Notes under the pieces: model-generated
The model's input: the letters and a program-made list of their open reading frames with translations, nothing else
Told to the model about the DNA's origin: nothing
The model's database searches: none
NCBI GenBank assembly: GCA_004020645.1
Contig: SAQL01000040.1
Coordinates: 1-48,894 of the forward strand
Origin: Mesorhizobium sp.
Lineage (GTDB): Bacteria > Pseudomonadota > Alphaproteobacteria > Rhizobiales > Rhizobiaceae
DNA: 48,894 nucleotides
Direction of reading: 5' to 3'
Made by a program: the position numbers and the translations under genes
Shown here: piece by piece, positions 7,262 to 16,283 of the stretch
Numbering within the stretch: the first letter of the stretch is position 1
Layout: each line of letters begins with the position of its first letter

Positions 7262-8572
7262 TCAAGCGCTCTTCTGGAAGGCCGGCTGCCTGGCAAAGAG
7301 CTGGCGAAAGACCGGATAGATGTCGGCTGCGTTGGCGATACGGCTCATCTGGAAATTCGGCCATCTCTGGTTGACTGCGCTGTAGGCGCGCCAGAGCGAG
7401 GTTCCGTTGTCGGTGGCGCCGAAAATATGGCTCTCGCGTTCGTCGATGATCTCGACATAGGCGAAATACTGGCACAGGCGCATGATCTGGCCGTCCATCA
7501 GGCCGATGCAGCGCTCGGAATCGGTTACGAAATTGTCGCCGTCCGATGCCTGTGCGGCATAGATGTTCCACTCGTTGCTGGGATAGCGTTGCTCGATGAT
7601 GCGGTGCATTTCCTCGAGCGCGGTGGAAACGACCGTACCGCCGCTTTGCGTATTGTAGAAGAAGGTCTCCTCGTCCACCTCCTGCGCTTCGTGCGTATGG
7701 CGGATAAAGACGATTTCGGTGCGGTCGTAGCGCCGTTTCAGGAAGAGGTGCAGCAGCACGAAAAAGCGCTTGGCCAGATCCTTCTCGCGTTCGCCCATCG
7801 AGCCGGATACGTCCATGAGACAGAACATGACCGCATTGGCATTCGGCACGGGCTGGGCGTCGAAACGGTTGAAGCGGATGTCGACGGGATCTACATAGGC
7901 GATCCGCTTGCGGCGGCGCTCAAGTCGCTCAAACTCTTCCCGCAACACTGCAATGCGCTGGCGTACCGGCGCCGTGCTCTGGGGCTCTGCCTCCAGGATT
8001 GCGAGTTGCTCCGCAATCGCATCAAGCTCCTCCTGCTTGGGGCGCCTGAGTGCGATTCGGCGACCATGGCTGTTTCGCATCGTGCGCCCGACATTGATGT
8101 TGGTCGGCGAACCGGTCGCGGCGAATCCGGCCCGGCGCGGCTTGAAGGCAAGTATCTCCTTGAGGTTGAGCTTGACCATGTCGGGAAGTTCGAGATCCTC
8201 GAAAAAGAGGTCGAGCACCTCCTCGCGCGAGAGCACGAAACGAAAATCGTCCTCCGAGACCGTTTTCCCCGGAGACGAGCCGCCGCCGCCCTGGCCGGGC
8301 TTGGGAACCCGGTCGCCCGGGGCGAAATGCTTGTTGCCCGGCAGGATGTGCTGCCGCCTGCCGCTGTCCTTCGCATCGCTGAAGCTCGGCTCTGCTGTGC
8401 CCCTCGCCGGCATCGAGACGGCGTGCTCGCTGTCGACATCGGCGATCTTGCCGGTACGGATCCGATCCCGGATGTTTCGCTTCAGTTCTTCGCGCGCACG
8501 CTTCAGGAAGCGCTGGCGGTTGCCGAGGCTCTTGTCCTTCGGGTTCAGTCGGCGATCGACAAAGATCGGCAT
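7262..8572 (-). CDS. yeaH: YeaH/YhbH family (DUF444) protein with von Willebrand-like domain
   Basis: 436 residues. The N-terminal half is charged and rich in Arg/Lys with a Gly-rich linker (PGQGGGGSSPGK) near residue 100. The C-terminal half has a von Willebrand factor A-like fold with the metal-site motif CLMDVSGSMGE and a later TQSGGTVVSTALEEM. The family is the usual partner of the PrkA kinase; in E. coli the yeaG-yeaH pair is induced by starvation and other stress. It starts 19 bp after the prkA stop and ends 9 bp before spoVR, so the three genes form one operon read leftwards. The start at 8572 (MPIFVDRRLNPKDKS) is the family-typical N-terminus. Confidence 0.95.
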   Translation of the reverse strand: MPIFVDRRLNPKDKSLGNRQRFLKRAREELKRNIRDRIRTGKIADVDSEHAVSMPARGTAEPSFSDAKDSGRRQHILPGNKHFAPGDRVPKPGQGGGGSSPGKTVSEDDFRFVLSREEVLDLFFEDLELPDMVKLNLKEILAFKPRRAGFAATGSPTNINVGRTMRNSHGRRIALRRPKQEELDAIAEQLAILEAEPQSTAPVRQRIAVLREEFERLERRRKRIAYVDPVDIRFNRFDAQPVPNANAVMFCLMDVSGSMGEREKDLAKRFFVLLHLFLKRRYDRTEIVFIRHTHEAQEVDEETFFYNTQSGGTVVSTALEEMHRIIEQRYPSNEWNIYAAQASDGDNFVTDSERCIGLMDGQIMRLCQYFAYVEIIDERESHIFGATDNGTSLWRAYSAVNQRWPNFQMSRIANAADIYPVFRQLFARQPAFQKSA

Positions 8573-8591
8573 GGAACCATCCCGGCCGGAC

Positions 8592-10541
8592 TCAGCCCGC
8601 CTTGTTCACCCGCATGTACCAGTCCACCAGCCGGCGGACCTGACGTTCGGTGTAACCGCGTTCGACCATCCGATGCACGAACTCGGTATGCCGCTTCTCC
8701 GTTACGCTGTCCTGCTTGGAGCCGAAGCTGATCACCGGGAGCAGATCCTCGACTTGGCCGAACATCCGCTTCTCGATGACTTCGCGCAGCTTTTCATAGC
8801 TTGTCCATGACGGGTTGCGGCCATGGTTCCTCGCCCGGGCGCGCAACGTGAACTTCACGACCTCGTTGCGGAAATCCTTGGGATTGGCAATCCCGGCCGG
8901 CTTTTCGACTTGCGACAGTTCGTTGTCCAGCACCTCGCGGTTGAGGATCTGGCCTGTATCGGGGTCTTTGTAGTCCTGATCCTCGATCCAGGCATCGGCG
9001 TAGGCGATGTAGCGGTCGAACAGATTCTGGCCGTATTCGCTGTAGGATTCCAGATAGGCCTTCTGAATCTCGTGTCCGATGAACTCGGCATAACGCGTCG
9101 CCAGCTCCGACTTTATGAAGTCGAGATAGGCGGCTTCCGTTTCCTTCGGGAACTGCTCGCGCTTGATAGCCTCCTCCAGAATGTACATCAGATGCACAGG
9201 ATCGGCGGCCACTTCCTTGGTGTCGTAGTTGAATGTCTGCGACAGGATCTTGAAAGCAAAGCGTGTGCTGACGCCGGTCATGCCCTCGTCGACCCCGGCG
9301 GCATCACGGTATTCCTGAACCGACTTCGCCTTGGGATCTATGTCCTTGAGGTTCTCGCCGTCATAAACGCGCATCTTCGTGTAAAGCGGCGAATTGTCGT
9401 GCTCGGCCAGACGGGTCGAGACCGTGAACCGGCTGAGAATGTCCAGCACCTCCGGTGCACAGGGACTGGAAGCCAAGTCGCTTTCGCGCAGCAGCTTTTC
9501 GTAGATCTGCCTTTCTTCGGTGACCTGCAGGCAGTACGGCACCTTGACCACCAGGATGCGGTCGAGGAAGGCCTCGTTGTTCTTGTTGTTCTTGAACTGC
9601 AGCCATTCCGACTCGTTGGAATGGGCTACGACGATGCCCTGATAAGGGAAAGATCCGAAGTTTTCCGTACCGTTGTAACTGCCTTCCTGAGTAGCGGTCA
9701 GCAACGGATGGAGGACCTTGATCGGCGCCTTGAACATCTCGACGAACTCGAGCAACCCTTGCGTGGTCCGGTTCAGGCCGCCGCTGTAGGAATAGGCGTC
9801 CGGATCGGATTGGCTGAAATTCTCGAGTTGTCTTATATCGACCTTGCCGACCAGGGCCGAAACATCCTGGTTGTTCTCGTCGCCTGGCTCGGTCTTGGCG
9901 ATGCCGATCTGGCGCAGCCGCGAAGGCATCAGCTTGACGACGCTGAACTTGGAGATGTCGCCGGACAGTTCATCGAGGCGCTTGGCCGCCCACGGCGAGA
10001 TCAGGCCGTTCAGCCGGCGCCGCGCGATGCCATATTTGTCCTCCAAAAGGTCGCCCATGCGGTCAGGATTGAAAAGCCCGAGCGGCGATTCGAAAACCGG
10101 GCTGATCTGGTCGCCCACCTTCAGCGTATAGATCGGACGCTGCTCCATCAGCTTCTTCAGCCGTTCGGCGAGCGAGGACTTGCCGCCGCCGACGGGGCCG
10201 AGCAGATAGAGAATCTGCTTGCGTTCCTCGAGCCCTTGCGAGGCATAGCGGAAATAGCCGGCTATGCGCTCGATCGTGTCCTCCATGCCATAAAACTCGG
10301 AGAAGGTGGGATAAACCTTGATTGTCCTGTTCGCGAAAATGCGGCCGAGCCGCTCATCCATGCTGGTGTCGACCAGGGTGGGCTCGCCGATCGCCTCGAC
10401 CATCCGTTCGGGCGCCGAGGCGTACATCGATTTATCCTCGCGGCAGGCAAGGAGATATTGCTGGATGCTTATCTCCTCCTGCGCCGCATTCGTGTAAATC
10501 TCCGAAAACAGATCGAAGACGTCGGACTGGTTCTCGCGCAT
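8592..10541 (-). CDS. prkA: PrkA family serine protein kinase (YeaG-like)
   Basis: 649 residues, the normal length for PrkA. The N-terminal AAA-type domain carries a Walker A motif GPVGGGKSS at 115-123; the C-terminal region resembles a kinase. The conserved N-terminus (MRENQSDVFDLFSEIYTNAA) begins at 10541, preceded by GCGAGGA; an in-frame ATG at 10589 would add 16 residues and would overlap the candidate promoter, so I prefer 10541. Orthologues (YeaG) act in adaptation to nitrogen starvation and stationary phase in enteric bacteria and in sporulation in Bacillus. It is the first gene of the leftward operon with yeaH and spoVR, under a candidate EcfG-type promoter. Confidence 0.96.
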   Translation of the reverse strand: MRENQSDVFDLFSEIYTNAAQEEISIQQYLLACREDKSMYASAPERMVEAIGEPTLVDTSMDERLGRIFANRTIKVYPTFSEFYGMEDTIERIAGYFRYASQGLEERKQILYLLGPVGGGKSSLAERLKKLMEQRPIYTLKVGDQISPVFESPLGLFNPDRMGDLLEDKYGIARRRLNGLISPWAAKRLDELSGDISKFSVVKLMPSRLRQIGIAKTEPGDENNQDVSALVGKVDIRQLENFSQSDPDAYSYSGGLNRTTQGLLEFVEMFKAPIKVLHPLLTATQEGSYNGTENFGSFPYQGIVVAHSNESEWLQFKNNKNNEAFLDRILVVKVPYCLQVTEERQIYEKLLRESDLASSPCAPEVLDILSRFTVSTRLAEHDNSPLYTKMRVYDGENLKDIDPKAKSVQEYRDAAGVDEGMTGVSTRFAFKILSQTFNYDTKEVAADPVHLMYILEEAIKREQFPKETEAAYLDFIKSELATRYAEFIGHEIQKAYLESYSEYGQNLFDRYIAYADAWIEDQDYKDPDTGQILNREVLDNELSQVEKPAGIANPKDFRNEVVKFTLRARARNHGRNPSWTSYEKLREVIEKRMFGQVEDLLPVISFGSKQDSVTEKRHTEFVHRMVERGYTERQVRRLVDWYMRVNKAG

Positions 10542-10587
10542 GATATTCCTCGCCCCGGCCGGTCTGGTTGCTGTCGCCTCTTCATTC

Positions 10588-10613
10588 AACTGTCGGAAAG
10601 CCTTTGTGGTTCC
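10588..10613 (-). promoter_or_regulatory. Candidate EcfG-type promoter of the prkA-yeaH-spoVR operon
   Basis: On the minus strand GGAAC (10613-10609) is followed after 17 nt by AGTT (10591-10588). The -10 element ends about 46 nt before the chosen prkA start at 10541, a normal leader length. Stress induction of this operon is known in other bacteria, which fits. Confidence 0.55.
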
Positions 10614-10931
10614 CTATCATCACGTAGTGCGTCTGAGACCTAATGTTAGGGGTCAAGACAGATATCGTGAACGCCTGGAAGTCAGCCAGCGAATGGCTCG
10701 CACAATGGAACGTTTCCGAGGGATGTCCATTCTTCCACCAGCGCTTGCCGAGTGCAACAGCCCGCCGTGAACAAGCTGTTTTTCTGGAGGAAAACCATGT
10801 CGCCTGCGCTCAGCAGATGAATTGGCGGCGCACAGGTCATTCGGCGAAGAGAGCTACACTGCAGTGCCCAACCCTGCACCAGGAGCAACGGTTTCGCTCC
10901 TTCTCGATAACCGAGGGAAAGGAGATGTTCC
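10614..10931. other. Gene-poor stretch upstream of the 59-residue membrane protein
   Basis: About 320 bp with no supported gene. A very short frame with a good ribosome site (CTGGAGGAAAACC then ATG at about 10798) stops after seven codons. A borderline EcfG-like match, GGAAC at 10707-10711 with CATT at 10728-10731, points toward the small gene at 10932 but lacks the conserved GTT. Confidence 0.5.
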
Positions 10932-11111
10932 ATGTTCGAGAACAGTATGTGGTTGATCGTCGTTGCTGGCGGCCCGCTGCTGCTGGCAATCCTGATCGCC
11001 TACGCACTCCTCACGTGGCGCCATCGGGGGCCTGCAGAGCGTAGAGAGAGCGATCGGGCCACTGAGCGACTGTATCGCGAGGAGAAAGACCGGCCGGGCC
11101 GAGGCAGTTGA
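10932..11111 (+). CDS. Small single-pass membrane protein of rhizobial type (59 aa)
   Basis: 59 residues: MFENSMWLIVVAGGPLLL begins a single membrane segment that runs to about residue 27, followed by a charged, probably cytoplasmic tail rich in Arg, Glu and Asp with RATERLYREE. AAAGGAG at 10918-10924 stands 7 nt before the ATG. Short proteins with the same layout are common beside stress and respiratory genes in rhizobia; I know of no demonstrated function. It is followed 34 bp later by the convergent DUF2267 gene. The strong ribosome site and coherent membrane topology argue that it is real despite its size. Confidence 0.75.
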   Translation: MFENSMWLIVVAGGPLLLAILIAYALLTWRHRGPAERRESDRATERLYREEKDRPGRGS

Positions 11112-11145
11112 GAACCGTATCGGCAGCCGGACTTTTGTCGTGCTG

Positions 11146-11583
11146 CTAGACCCCAACACTTTCGGGCCAAAGCGCCCGGATCTGCTTCGGCAACGCGTCC
11201 CGCACCTTGGCCGACTGGCCGAGGTCGACATGCCTGGCGAGTACCTTGAACACGGATCTCGTCGCATCCTCGGGATTCACGGGTCGAGTGGATTTCATCT
11301 CCTCGGCCACCCGTTGCAGGAATTCCTCCAATGAACGGCTGGTGGTCGGCAGATCACGCGGCCGATACCGATCATAGTAGGCTCCGCGCACGAGAAGCGG
11401 CAGTTCCGCTCCCAAATTGGCAGCCAGCTCGATCTGCAGCCAATCCCGCAAGGTGCGTAAAACGGCTCCCAGCATATGCCAGGCAACGCGCCTATCGGGC
11501 CCGTGGTCGGCCATGATCTCGTCCAGCCAGATGTTTGTCGTCTGCAGGGTTTTGTCAAAAACTTCCAAGCCGGTTGCGCTCAT
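11146..11583 (-). CDS. DUF2267 family protein
   Basis: 145-residue soluble, mostly helical protein beginning MSATGLEVFDKTLQTTNIWL. Hallmarks of DUF2267 are visible: an N-terminal helix leading to a WLDEI segment, AWHMLGAVLRTLRDWL, AANLGAELPLLVRGAYYD and a C-terminal half ending DALPKQIRALWP. Family members are widespread in stress-related and intracellular-adaptation gene neighbourhoods but have no assigned activity. The start at 11583 follows AAGGAGGCGACG; an upstream in-frame ATG at 11607 has no such site. It is monocistronic and diverges from the oxidase operon. Confidence 0.88.
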   Translation of the reverse strand: MSATGLEVFDKTLQTTNIWLDEIMADHGPDRRVAWHMLGAVLRTLRDWLQIELAANLGAELPLLVRGAYYDRYRPRDLPTTSRSLEEFLQRVAEEMKSTRPVNPEDATRSVFKVLARHVDLGQSAKVRDALPKQIRALWPESVGV

Positions 11584-11739
11584 CGTCGCCTCCTTTGGCA
11601 TGGGCACCCGCCCCCAACACTCGCCCCAACACTCACTATGACGGGCAAACGGGGATCGAGCGCAATTGTTTCGTCACGCGTTGAAAAATTGCCCAAAGAG
11701 CAGCGGCGAATGCAGCTTGGTTCGAAAGCTCAGTTGCCC

Positions 11740-11765
11740 GGAACCTTCCGCCCCTCTCGCCGGTT
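11740..11765 (+). promoter_or_regulatory. Candidate EcfG-type promoter of the oxidase operon
   Basis: GGAAC at 11740-11744, 17 nt, then GGTT at 11762-11765. The oxidase subunit II start codon is only 19 nt further on, with GGAGGGG at 11772-11778 as ribosome site, so transcription would start almost on the ribosome site. Either the leader is extremely short or this match is not the true promoter. Confidence 0.4.
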
Positions 11766-11784
11766 TACGGCGGAGGGGTTGGAA

Positions 11785-12762
11785 ATGGGTCAATATTTCA
11801 GCCTGTCCGCTGCGTCATTATTGCTCGCGAGCGGCTATGCCGGCGCCCGGTCGGTACTTGAGCCCGCGGGAGCGGAAGCGCAGCAGATAGCTATATTGTT
11901 CTGGGTAATGCTAAGCGGCGGCGCCGTCATCTGGCTGGGCGTGGTCGGCCTGCTTCTTCATTCAGCCCTATTCAATCGCCGCAGGCTGGCCGAAAAGTCT
12001 GCCAGCAGCATCATCCTTTGGGGCGGCGTGGTCTTCCCGTCGGTCACGCTTTGTGCCCTGCTCGCCTATGCTCTGTGGCTGATGCCTGGCCTTCGGCCCT
12101 TCGCGCAGGCGAGTTCCGCCGCCCTGCGGATTGAAATCACCGGCAGGCAGTTCTGGTGGGAAGTTGTCTATCACCCGTCTCAGGGGCCGCCGGTCGCGTC
12201 CGCCAACGAGATCAGGCTGCCGGTCGGCGAGCGGGTCGAATTGACCCTGAAAAGCGCCGATGTGATCCATTCCTTCTGGATCCCACCGCTCGGCGGCAAG
12301 ATGGACATGATCCCCGGCCGCACCAACAGGCTTTCGCTCATGGCCACGAAACCCGGTATCTTCCGCGGGCCCTGTACGGAATATTGCGGCACGTCTCACG
12401 CGCTGATGGCGTTCTCGGCCGTGGCGATGGAGCCCGAAGCATTCCGGTCCTGGCTCGCCGCCCAGGCAATTCCCGCGGAAGGCGCCGGCGCGAGCGGCGG
12501 CGCGCTGTTCCTGCGGCATGGCTGCGGGTCCTGCCATTTCGTCGCGGGCACCGATGCGCGCGGCCTGATCGGCCCGGACCTTTCGCATGTCGGTTCCCGC
12601 GCCACCGTCGCAGCCGGCATCCTGCCCAACACCGAAGACGCCGTCGCCCGCTTCATCGCCCGGCCCGACCTGATCAAGCCTGGTTCAAGGATGCCGGCCT
12701 TCGACATGTTAGCGCCGGACGACATTCGCGCCATAGCCGCCTGGCTGAGGGGCCTGCAATGA
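11785..12762 (+). CDS. coxM: Cytochrome c oxidase subunit II fused to cytochrome c (CoxM/caa3 type)
   Basis: 325 residues. Two membrane segments (about 36-60 and 76-98) anchor a periplasmic cupredoxin domain with the full CuA ligand set: H162, then C197, E199, C201, H205 and M208 in PCTEYCGTSHALM. A C-terminal class I cytochrome c follows, with heme site CGSCH at 247-251 and a likely axial methionine at M303 (SRMPAF). The protein takes electrons from periplasmic donors and passes them to subunit I. The fused cytochrome marks the caa3 subclass (CoxM of Bradyrhizobium is the closest named type). The start at 11785 has GGAGGGG upstream. Its stop overlaps the start of the next gene (ATGA), which implies translational coupling. 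Confidence 0.93.
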   Translation: MGQYFSLSAASLLLASGYAGARSVLEPAGAEAQQIAILFWVMLSGGAVIWLGVVGLLLHSALFNRRRLAEKSASSIILWGGVVFPSVTLCALLAYALWLMPGLRPFAQASSAALRIEITGRQFWWEVVYHPSQGPPVASANEIRLPVGERVELTLKSADVIHSFWIPPLGGKMDMIPGRTNRLSLMATKPGIFRGPCTEYCGTSHALMAFSAVAMEPEAFRSWLAAQAIPAEGAGASGGALFLRHGCGSCHFVAGTDARGLIGPDLSHVGSRATVAAGILPNTEDAVARFIARPDLIKPGSRMPAFDMLAPDDIRAIAAWLRGLQ

Positions 12763-15275
12763 GCGCTGCGGTCAAGGCGCGTTCGCGGGAAGAATACAAG
12801 GCGCAGGAAGAGCGGCTGCGCGCCGTCTGGGCCAATCCGGCCGGCTGGCGCTACTGGACCTCGGTGAACAATTACCAGATCGGCCTCTGGTACGGCTCGG
12901 CCGCCTTCGCCTTCATGCTGTTTGCCGGCGTGCTCGCGCTGCTGATGCGGCTGCAGCTCGCCGTGCCCGACAACGATTTTCTCTCGGCCGACGTCTTCAA
13001 CCAGGCTTTTACCCTGCACGGCACGGTGATGATGTTCCTGTTCGCGGTGCCGATCTTCGAGGCGGTCGCGATTTTCCTGCTGCCGCCGATGCTTGGCGCG
13101 CGCGAGATGCCGTTTCCGCGCCTCGGAGCCTTCAGTTTCTGGAGCTTTTTGCTCGGCGGCATCTTCGTCTGCGGCTCGATCTTCTTCAATGCGGCGCCGT
13201 CGGCAGGCTGGTTCATGTATCCGCCGCTCGCCACCGACAAGGAGTTCTCCGGCATTGGCGCCGATATCTGGCTGCTCGGCCTTTCCTTCATCGAAGTTGC
13301 CTCGATCGCTGCCGCCGTCGAGCTCATTGTCGGCATCATGAAATGCCGCGCGCCGGGCATGCGCATCAACCTGATGCCGCTCTTCGCCTGGTACCTGCTG
13401 ATCGTTGCCGGAATGATCCTGTTCGCCTTCCCGCCGCTGATCGCCGGCGACCTCCTGTTCGAGATGGAACGGATGTTCGATTGGCCGTTCTTCGACGCAG
13501 CGCGCGGCGGCGACCCGCTGCTGTGGCAGCATCTGTTCTGGATATTCGGCCATCCCGAGGTCTACATCATCTTCCTCCCGGCCATCGCGCTGATGGCGAT
13601 GATCGTGCCGACTTTTTCGCAGCGTCCGATCGTCGGTTATTCCTGGATCGTGCTCGCGGCAGTTGGGACGGGGTTCCTCTCCTTCGGCCTGTGGGTGCAC
13701 CATATGTTTGCGACAGGCCTGCCGCAGATCTCGCTTGCCTTCTTCTCGGCGGCCTCCGAGGCGGTGGCGATCCCGACCGGCGTGCAGATCTTCGTCTTCA
13801 TCGCCACCATGCTGGCCGGCCGGGTGATCTTCTCGACCCCGATGCTGTTCGGCACCGGAGGGCTTGCCATCTTCGTCATCGGCGGACTGACAGGCGTCAT
13901 GGTGGCGCTCGCACCCTTCGACTGGCAGGCGCACGACACGTATTTCGTCGTTGCGCACCTCCATTATGTGCTGATCGGCGGCATGCTTTTCCCGGTCGTG
14001 GCCGGGCTCTATTACTACTATCCGCTGATCGACGCGAAGAAGCTCTCCGACCGTCTCGGGCGGCTCGCCTTCTGGCTGATGTTCTGCGGCTTCAACATCG
14101 CCTTCTTTCCGATGCATCTGAGCGGGCTGCGCAGCATGCCCCGGCGCGTCTTCACCTATCCGGCCGGAATCGGCTTGGATTGGCTGAACCTGATCTCGAC
14201 GGCCGGAGCCTTCATCTTCGCCGCGGGCGTGCTGGTGGTCATCTTCGACGTGCTCAGGCCGAAGCACAGGGAGCCGCGCGGCGAATTCAACCCATGGAAA
14301 GCCGGCACGCTGGAATGGATCTCCGAGCCGGAGGAGAACTGGGGCGTCCGCTCGATACCCATCGTGCGCAGCCGCTACCCCCTCTGGGACCAGAAGGATC
14401 TTGCGCGCAAGGTCAATGGCGGCCGCTATTACCTGCCCGACGCGGAAGAGGGATGGCGCGAAGGACTGGTCACCTCCGTGCTCGACGCCGAGCCCATCCA
14501 GGTGCTGCGGGTCGGCGGCACGTCCCATGTCACCATCGTCTCGGCCCTCTCGCTCGGGGCCGCCTTCATCGCGCTTACCTTCCACTGGTGGATCGCAACG
14601 GCGCTGGCCGCAATCACCTGCTTTTGCGCCGTCATCTACTGGCTCTGGACGGGCACCGGAGAAATCCCAGAGAAGCCGGAAAAGGATGTCGGCCTGGGGC
14701 TCAGCCTGCCGCTTTACGCCTCCGGCCCCGATTCGGTCGGCTGGTGGGCTATGTTCATCACCATGGTGGGCGACGGCACGGCCTTCGCCGGCCTCGTCTT
14801 CGGCTATTTTTTCTACTGGACGATCCATATCGACTTCACCGCGGGGATTGCCGGGCCTGACGCAGCCTGGTCGCTGGCGGCTGCCATCCTGTTCGCTGCA
14901 GCGTGGGGATTGATGGTGGCGGCCCGCATGTTCAACAGGCGCGGCGCCACGGCCGCTATGCGCGGCTTGCTGGTGCTGTCCCTGCTGACGACCGTTGCCG
15001 CGTCCGCCGCAGGCTTGGCCGCGCCGTGGTCTCCCGGCATGGACCCGACGCGCCACGTCTATCCCGCAATCGTGTGGATCCTCGTGATCTGGGTGCTCGC
15101 CCATGCGGCGCTCGGCACGGTCATGCAGGCCTACTGCCTGGCACGCTCGCTGGCCGGCCGACTGGCGCCGAAGCATGACATGGATCTAAGCAATGTGGTG
15201 CTCTACTGGCATTTCCTGCTAATTACCGCCGCCATCACCTTCGCCACTATTGGCCTCTTTCCGGCAGCGATGTGA
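12759..15275 (+). CDS. coxN: Cytochrome c oxidase subunits I and III fused (CoxN-like)
   Basis: 838 residues, an integral membrane protein that joins the heme-copper subunit I (to about residue 560) to a subunit III-like helical domain (about 620-838). All metal ligands are visible: H87 for low-spin heme in HGTVMMF, H265 and Y269 in GHPEVY, H314-H315 for CuB in HHMF, and H400/H402 in VVAHLHYVL. The GHPEVY glutamate used in proton transfer is kept, whereas the segment after the first heme ligand reads LGAREMPFPRLGAF, differing from the usual A1 D-channel sequence. It reduces oxygen to water and pumps protons. It overlaps the upstream gene by 4 bp and is followed 7 bp later by a small membrane protein gene. 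Confidence 0.95.
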   Translation: MSAAVKARSREEYKAQEERLRAVWANPAGWRYWTSVNNYQIGLWYGSAAFAFMLFAGVLALLMRLQLAVPDNDFLSADVFNQAFTLHGTVMMFLFAVPIFEAVAIFLLPPMLGAREMPFPRLGAFSFWSFLLGGIFVCGSIFFNAAPSAGWFMYPPLATDKEFSGIGADIWLLGLSFIEVASIAAAVELIVGIMKCRAPGMRINLMPLFAWYLLIVAGMILFAFPPLIAGDLLFEMERMFDWPFFDAARGGDPLLWQHLFWIFGHPEVYIIFLPAIALMAMIVPTFSQRPIVGYSWIVLAAVGTGFLSFGLWVHHMFATGLPQISLAFFSAASEAVAIPTGVQIFVFIATMLAGRVIFSTPMLFGTGGLAIFVIGGLTGVMVALAPFDWQAHDTYFVVAHLHYVLIGGMLFPVVAGLYYYYPLIDAKKLSDRLGRLAFWLMFCGFNIAFFPMHLSGLRSMPRRVFTYPAGIGLDWLNLISTAGAFIFAAGVLVVIFDVLRPKHREPRGEFNPWKAGTLEWISEPEENWGVRSIPIVRSRYPLWDQKDLARKVNGGRYYLPDAEEGWREGLVTSVLDAEPIQVLRVGGTSHVTIVSALSLGAAFIALTFHWWIATALAAITCFCAVIYWLWTGTGEIPEKPEKDVGLGLSLPLYASGPDSVGWWAMFITMVGDGTAFAGLVFGYFFYWTIHIDFTAGIAGPDAAWSLAAAILFAAAWGLMVAARMFNRRGATAAMRGLLVLSLLTTVAASAAGLAAPWSPGMDPTRHVYPAIVWILVIWVLAHAALGTVMQAYCLARSLAGRLAPKHDMDLSNVVLYWHFLLITAAITFATIGLFPAAM

Positions 15276-15282
15276 GGCGGCG

Positions 15283-15663
15283 ATGCGGCTCATTCCGAGA
15301 GAGATCGAAACGCTCTGGACGCTGTTTACCGCGCCCGTGGTGTGGGTTGCGCATTTCCTCGTTTGCTACATAGGCGCGGCGATCTATTGCGCTAAGCCCG
15401 AGCTTGTCGGGCTGAGTTTCAGCGCTGTGCGCGCGGGCATCGCCGCCGCCACTGTGATCGCCCTTTCACTCATCGCGCTGTCCGCATGGCTCGCTTGGCG
15501 GCAATGGGGCTTCGGCACCGACGATCCGCCGCATGACGATCCGACGAGGCGGGACCGGACCCTGTTCCAGGGTTTTGCGACGCTGCTGCTCTCGGGCCTC
15601 AGCTTCATCGCCGTGATCTTCACCGCGATGCCCGCGTTGTTCCTGACGGAGTGTATCCGGTGA
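15283..15663 (+). CDS. Small membrane protein of the oxidase operon
   Basis: 126 residues with three likely membrane segments: around LFTAPVVWVAHFLVCYIGA, AATVIALSLIALSAWLAW, and GFATLLLSGLSFIAVIFTAM near the C-terminus. The layout resembles the small hypothetical membrane proteins found next to ctaG in caa3-type operons of rhizobia; a supernumerary subunit or assembly role is possible but unproven. The start at 15283 has GAGGCGG upstream, 7 bp after the coxN stop. Its stop codon overlaps the GTG start of the ctaG-type gene. Confidence 0.82.
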   Translation: MRLIPREIETLWTLFTAPVVWVAHFLVCYIGAAIYCAKPELVGLSFSAVRAGIAAATVIALSLIALSAWLAWRQWGFGTDDPPHDDPTRRDRTLFQGFATLLLSGLSFIAVIFTAMPALFLTECIR

Positions 15664-16283
15664 GACGCGCATGCCTCATCCTCGGTCTCTTTGTCCTTGC
15701 CCTGGTCTGGCTCGGACCGCTGCTCGACGCCTGGCAGGATTCGTTTTCGGCGCACATGCTGGCGCATATGGGAGTGGTGGCGATCGCTGCGCCGCTGATG
15801 GCGATTGGGATCCCGCTCGGCCCGACACCAGATGCAAGCCGGGCGTTCACCCTCGCCCTTCCCGCCTCCCTCGTCGAACTCATCGTCGTCTGGTCCTGGC
15901 ACGCGCCGGCCTTGCGGACGCTGGCGGAAAGCTCGCTGTTTGCCACCGCCATCGAGCAGGCCACGTTCCTCGCCGCCGGGCTGTTCTTGTGGCTGGCCTG
16001 CCTGCCGCACCGCGACTCGGATACCGCAGGCAATGCCGCCGGCGCTTTCGCCCTGCTTCTCACGTCCATCCATATGACGTTGCTCGGCGCGCTGCTGGCG
16101 CTGACCCCGAGGCCGCTTTATGGGACGGGCGAGGTAAGCTGCTTCGGCGTCGCCCTTTCCGCCCAGCAGGATCAGGAGCTTGGCGGCGTAATCATGCTTC
16201 TGCTCGGCGCCGCGGTCTACCTGACCGGCGGCGTGACGCTTTTCGCGCGCATGCTCGCCACCCCGCCGCGGAAGGCGGTCTGA
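15660..16283 (+). CDS. ctaG: CtaG-type cytochrome c oxidase assembly factor (Caa3_CtaG family)
   Basis: 207 residues, polytopic membrane protein of the Caa3_CtaG family, which helps assemble caa3-type oxidases; this is unrelated to the copper chaperone Cox11 that is also called CtaG. Typical features are SAHMLAHMGVVAIAAPLMAIG near the N-terminus, a WSWHAP motif, and a late TSIHMTLLGALLALTPRPLY followed by QDQELGGVIM. I start it at GTG 15660, overlapping the previous stop in a GTGA; a GTG three codons upstream is also possible. Its own stop overlaps the next ATG (TGATG). Identity is firm, exact start is not. Confidence 0.9.
   Translation: MRRACLILGLFVLALVWLGPLLDAWQDSFSAHMLAHMGVVAIAAPLMAIGIPLGPTPDASRAFTLALPASLVELIVVWSWHAPALRTLAESSLFATAIEQATFLAAGLFLWLACLPHRDSDTAGNAAGAFALLLTSIHMTLLGALLALTPRPLYGTGEVSCFGVALSAQQDQELGGVIMLLLGAAVYLTGGVTLFARMLATPPRKAV

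Noticed and set aside
10707..10731. A sixth EcfG-like promoter
   Set aside because: GGAAC is followed by CATT and lacks the conserved GTT.
10643..11044. A 133-codon plus-strand frame over the small membrane protein
   Set aside because: It conflicts with the better supported 59-residue gene at 10932 and has a weak start and no coherent domain.
12396..15176. A 926-codon minus-strand open frame opposite the oxidase genes
   Set aside because: It is an artefact of high GC: charged low-complexity translation, and the plus strand carries unmistakable oxidase subunits.
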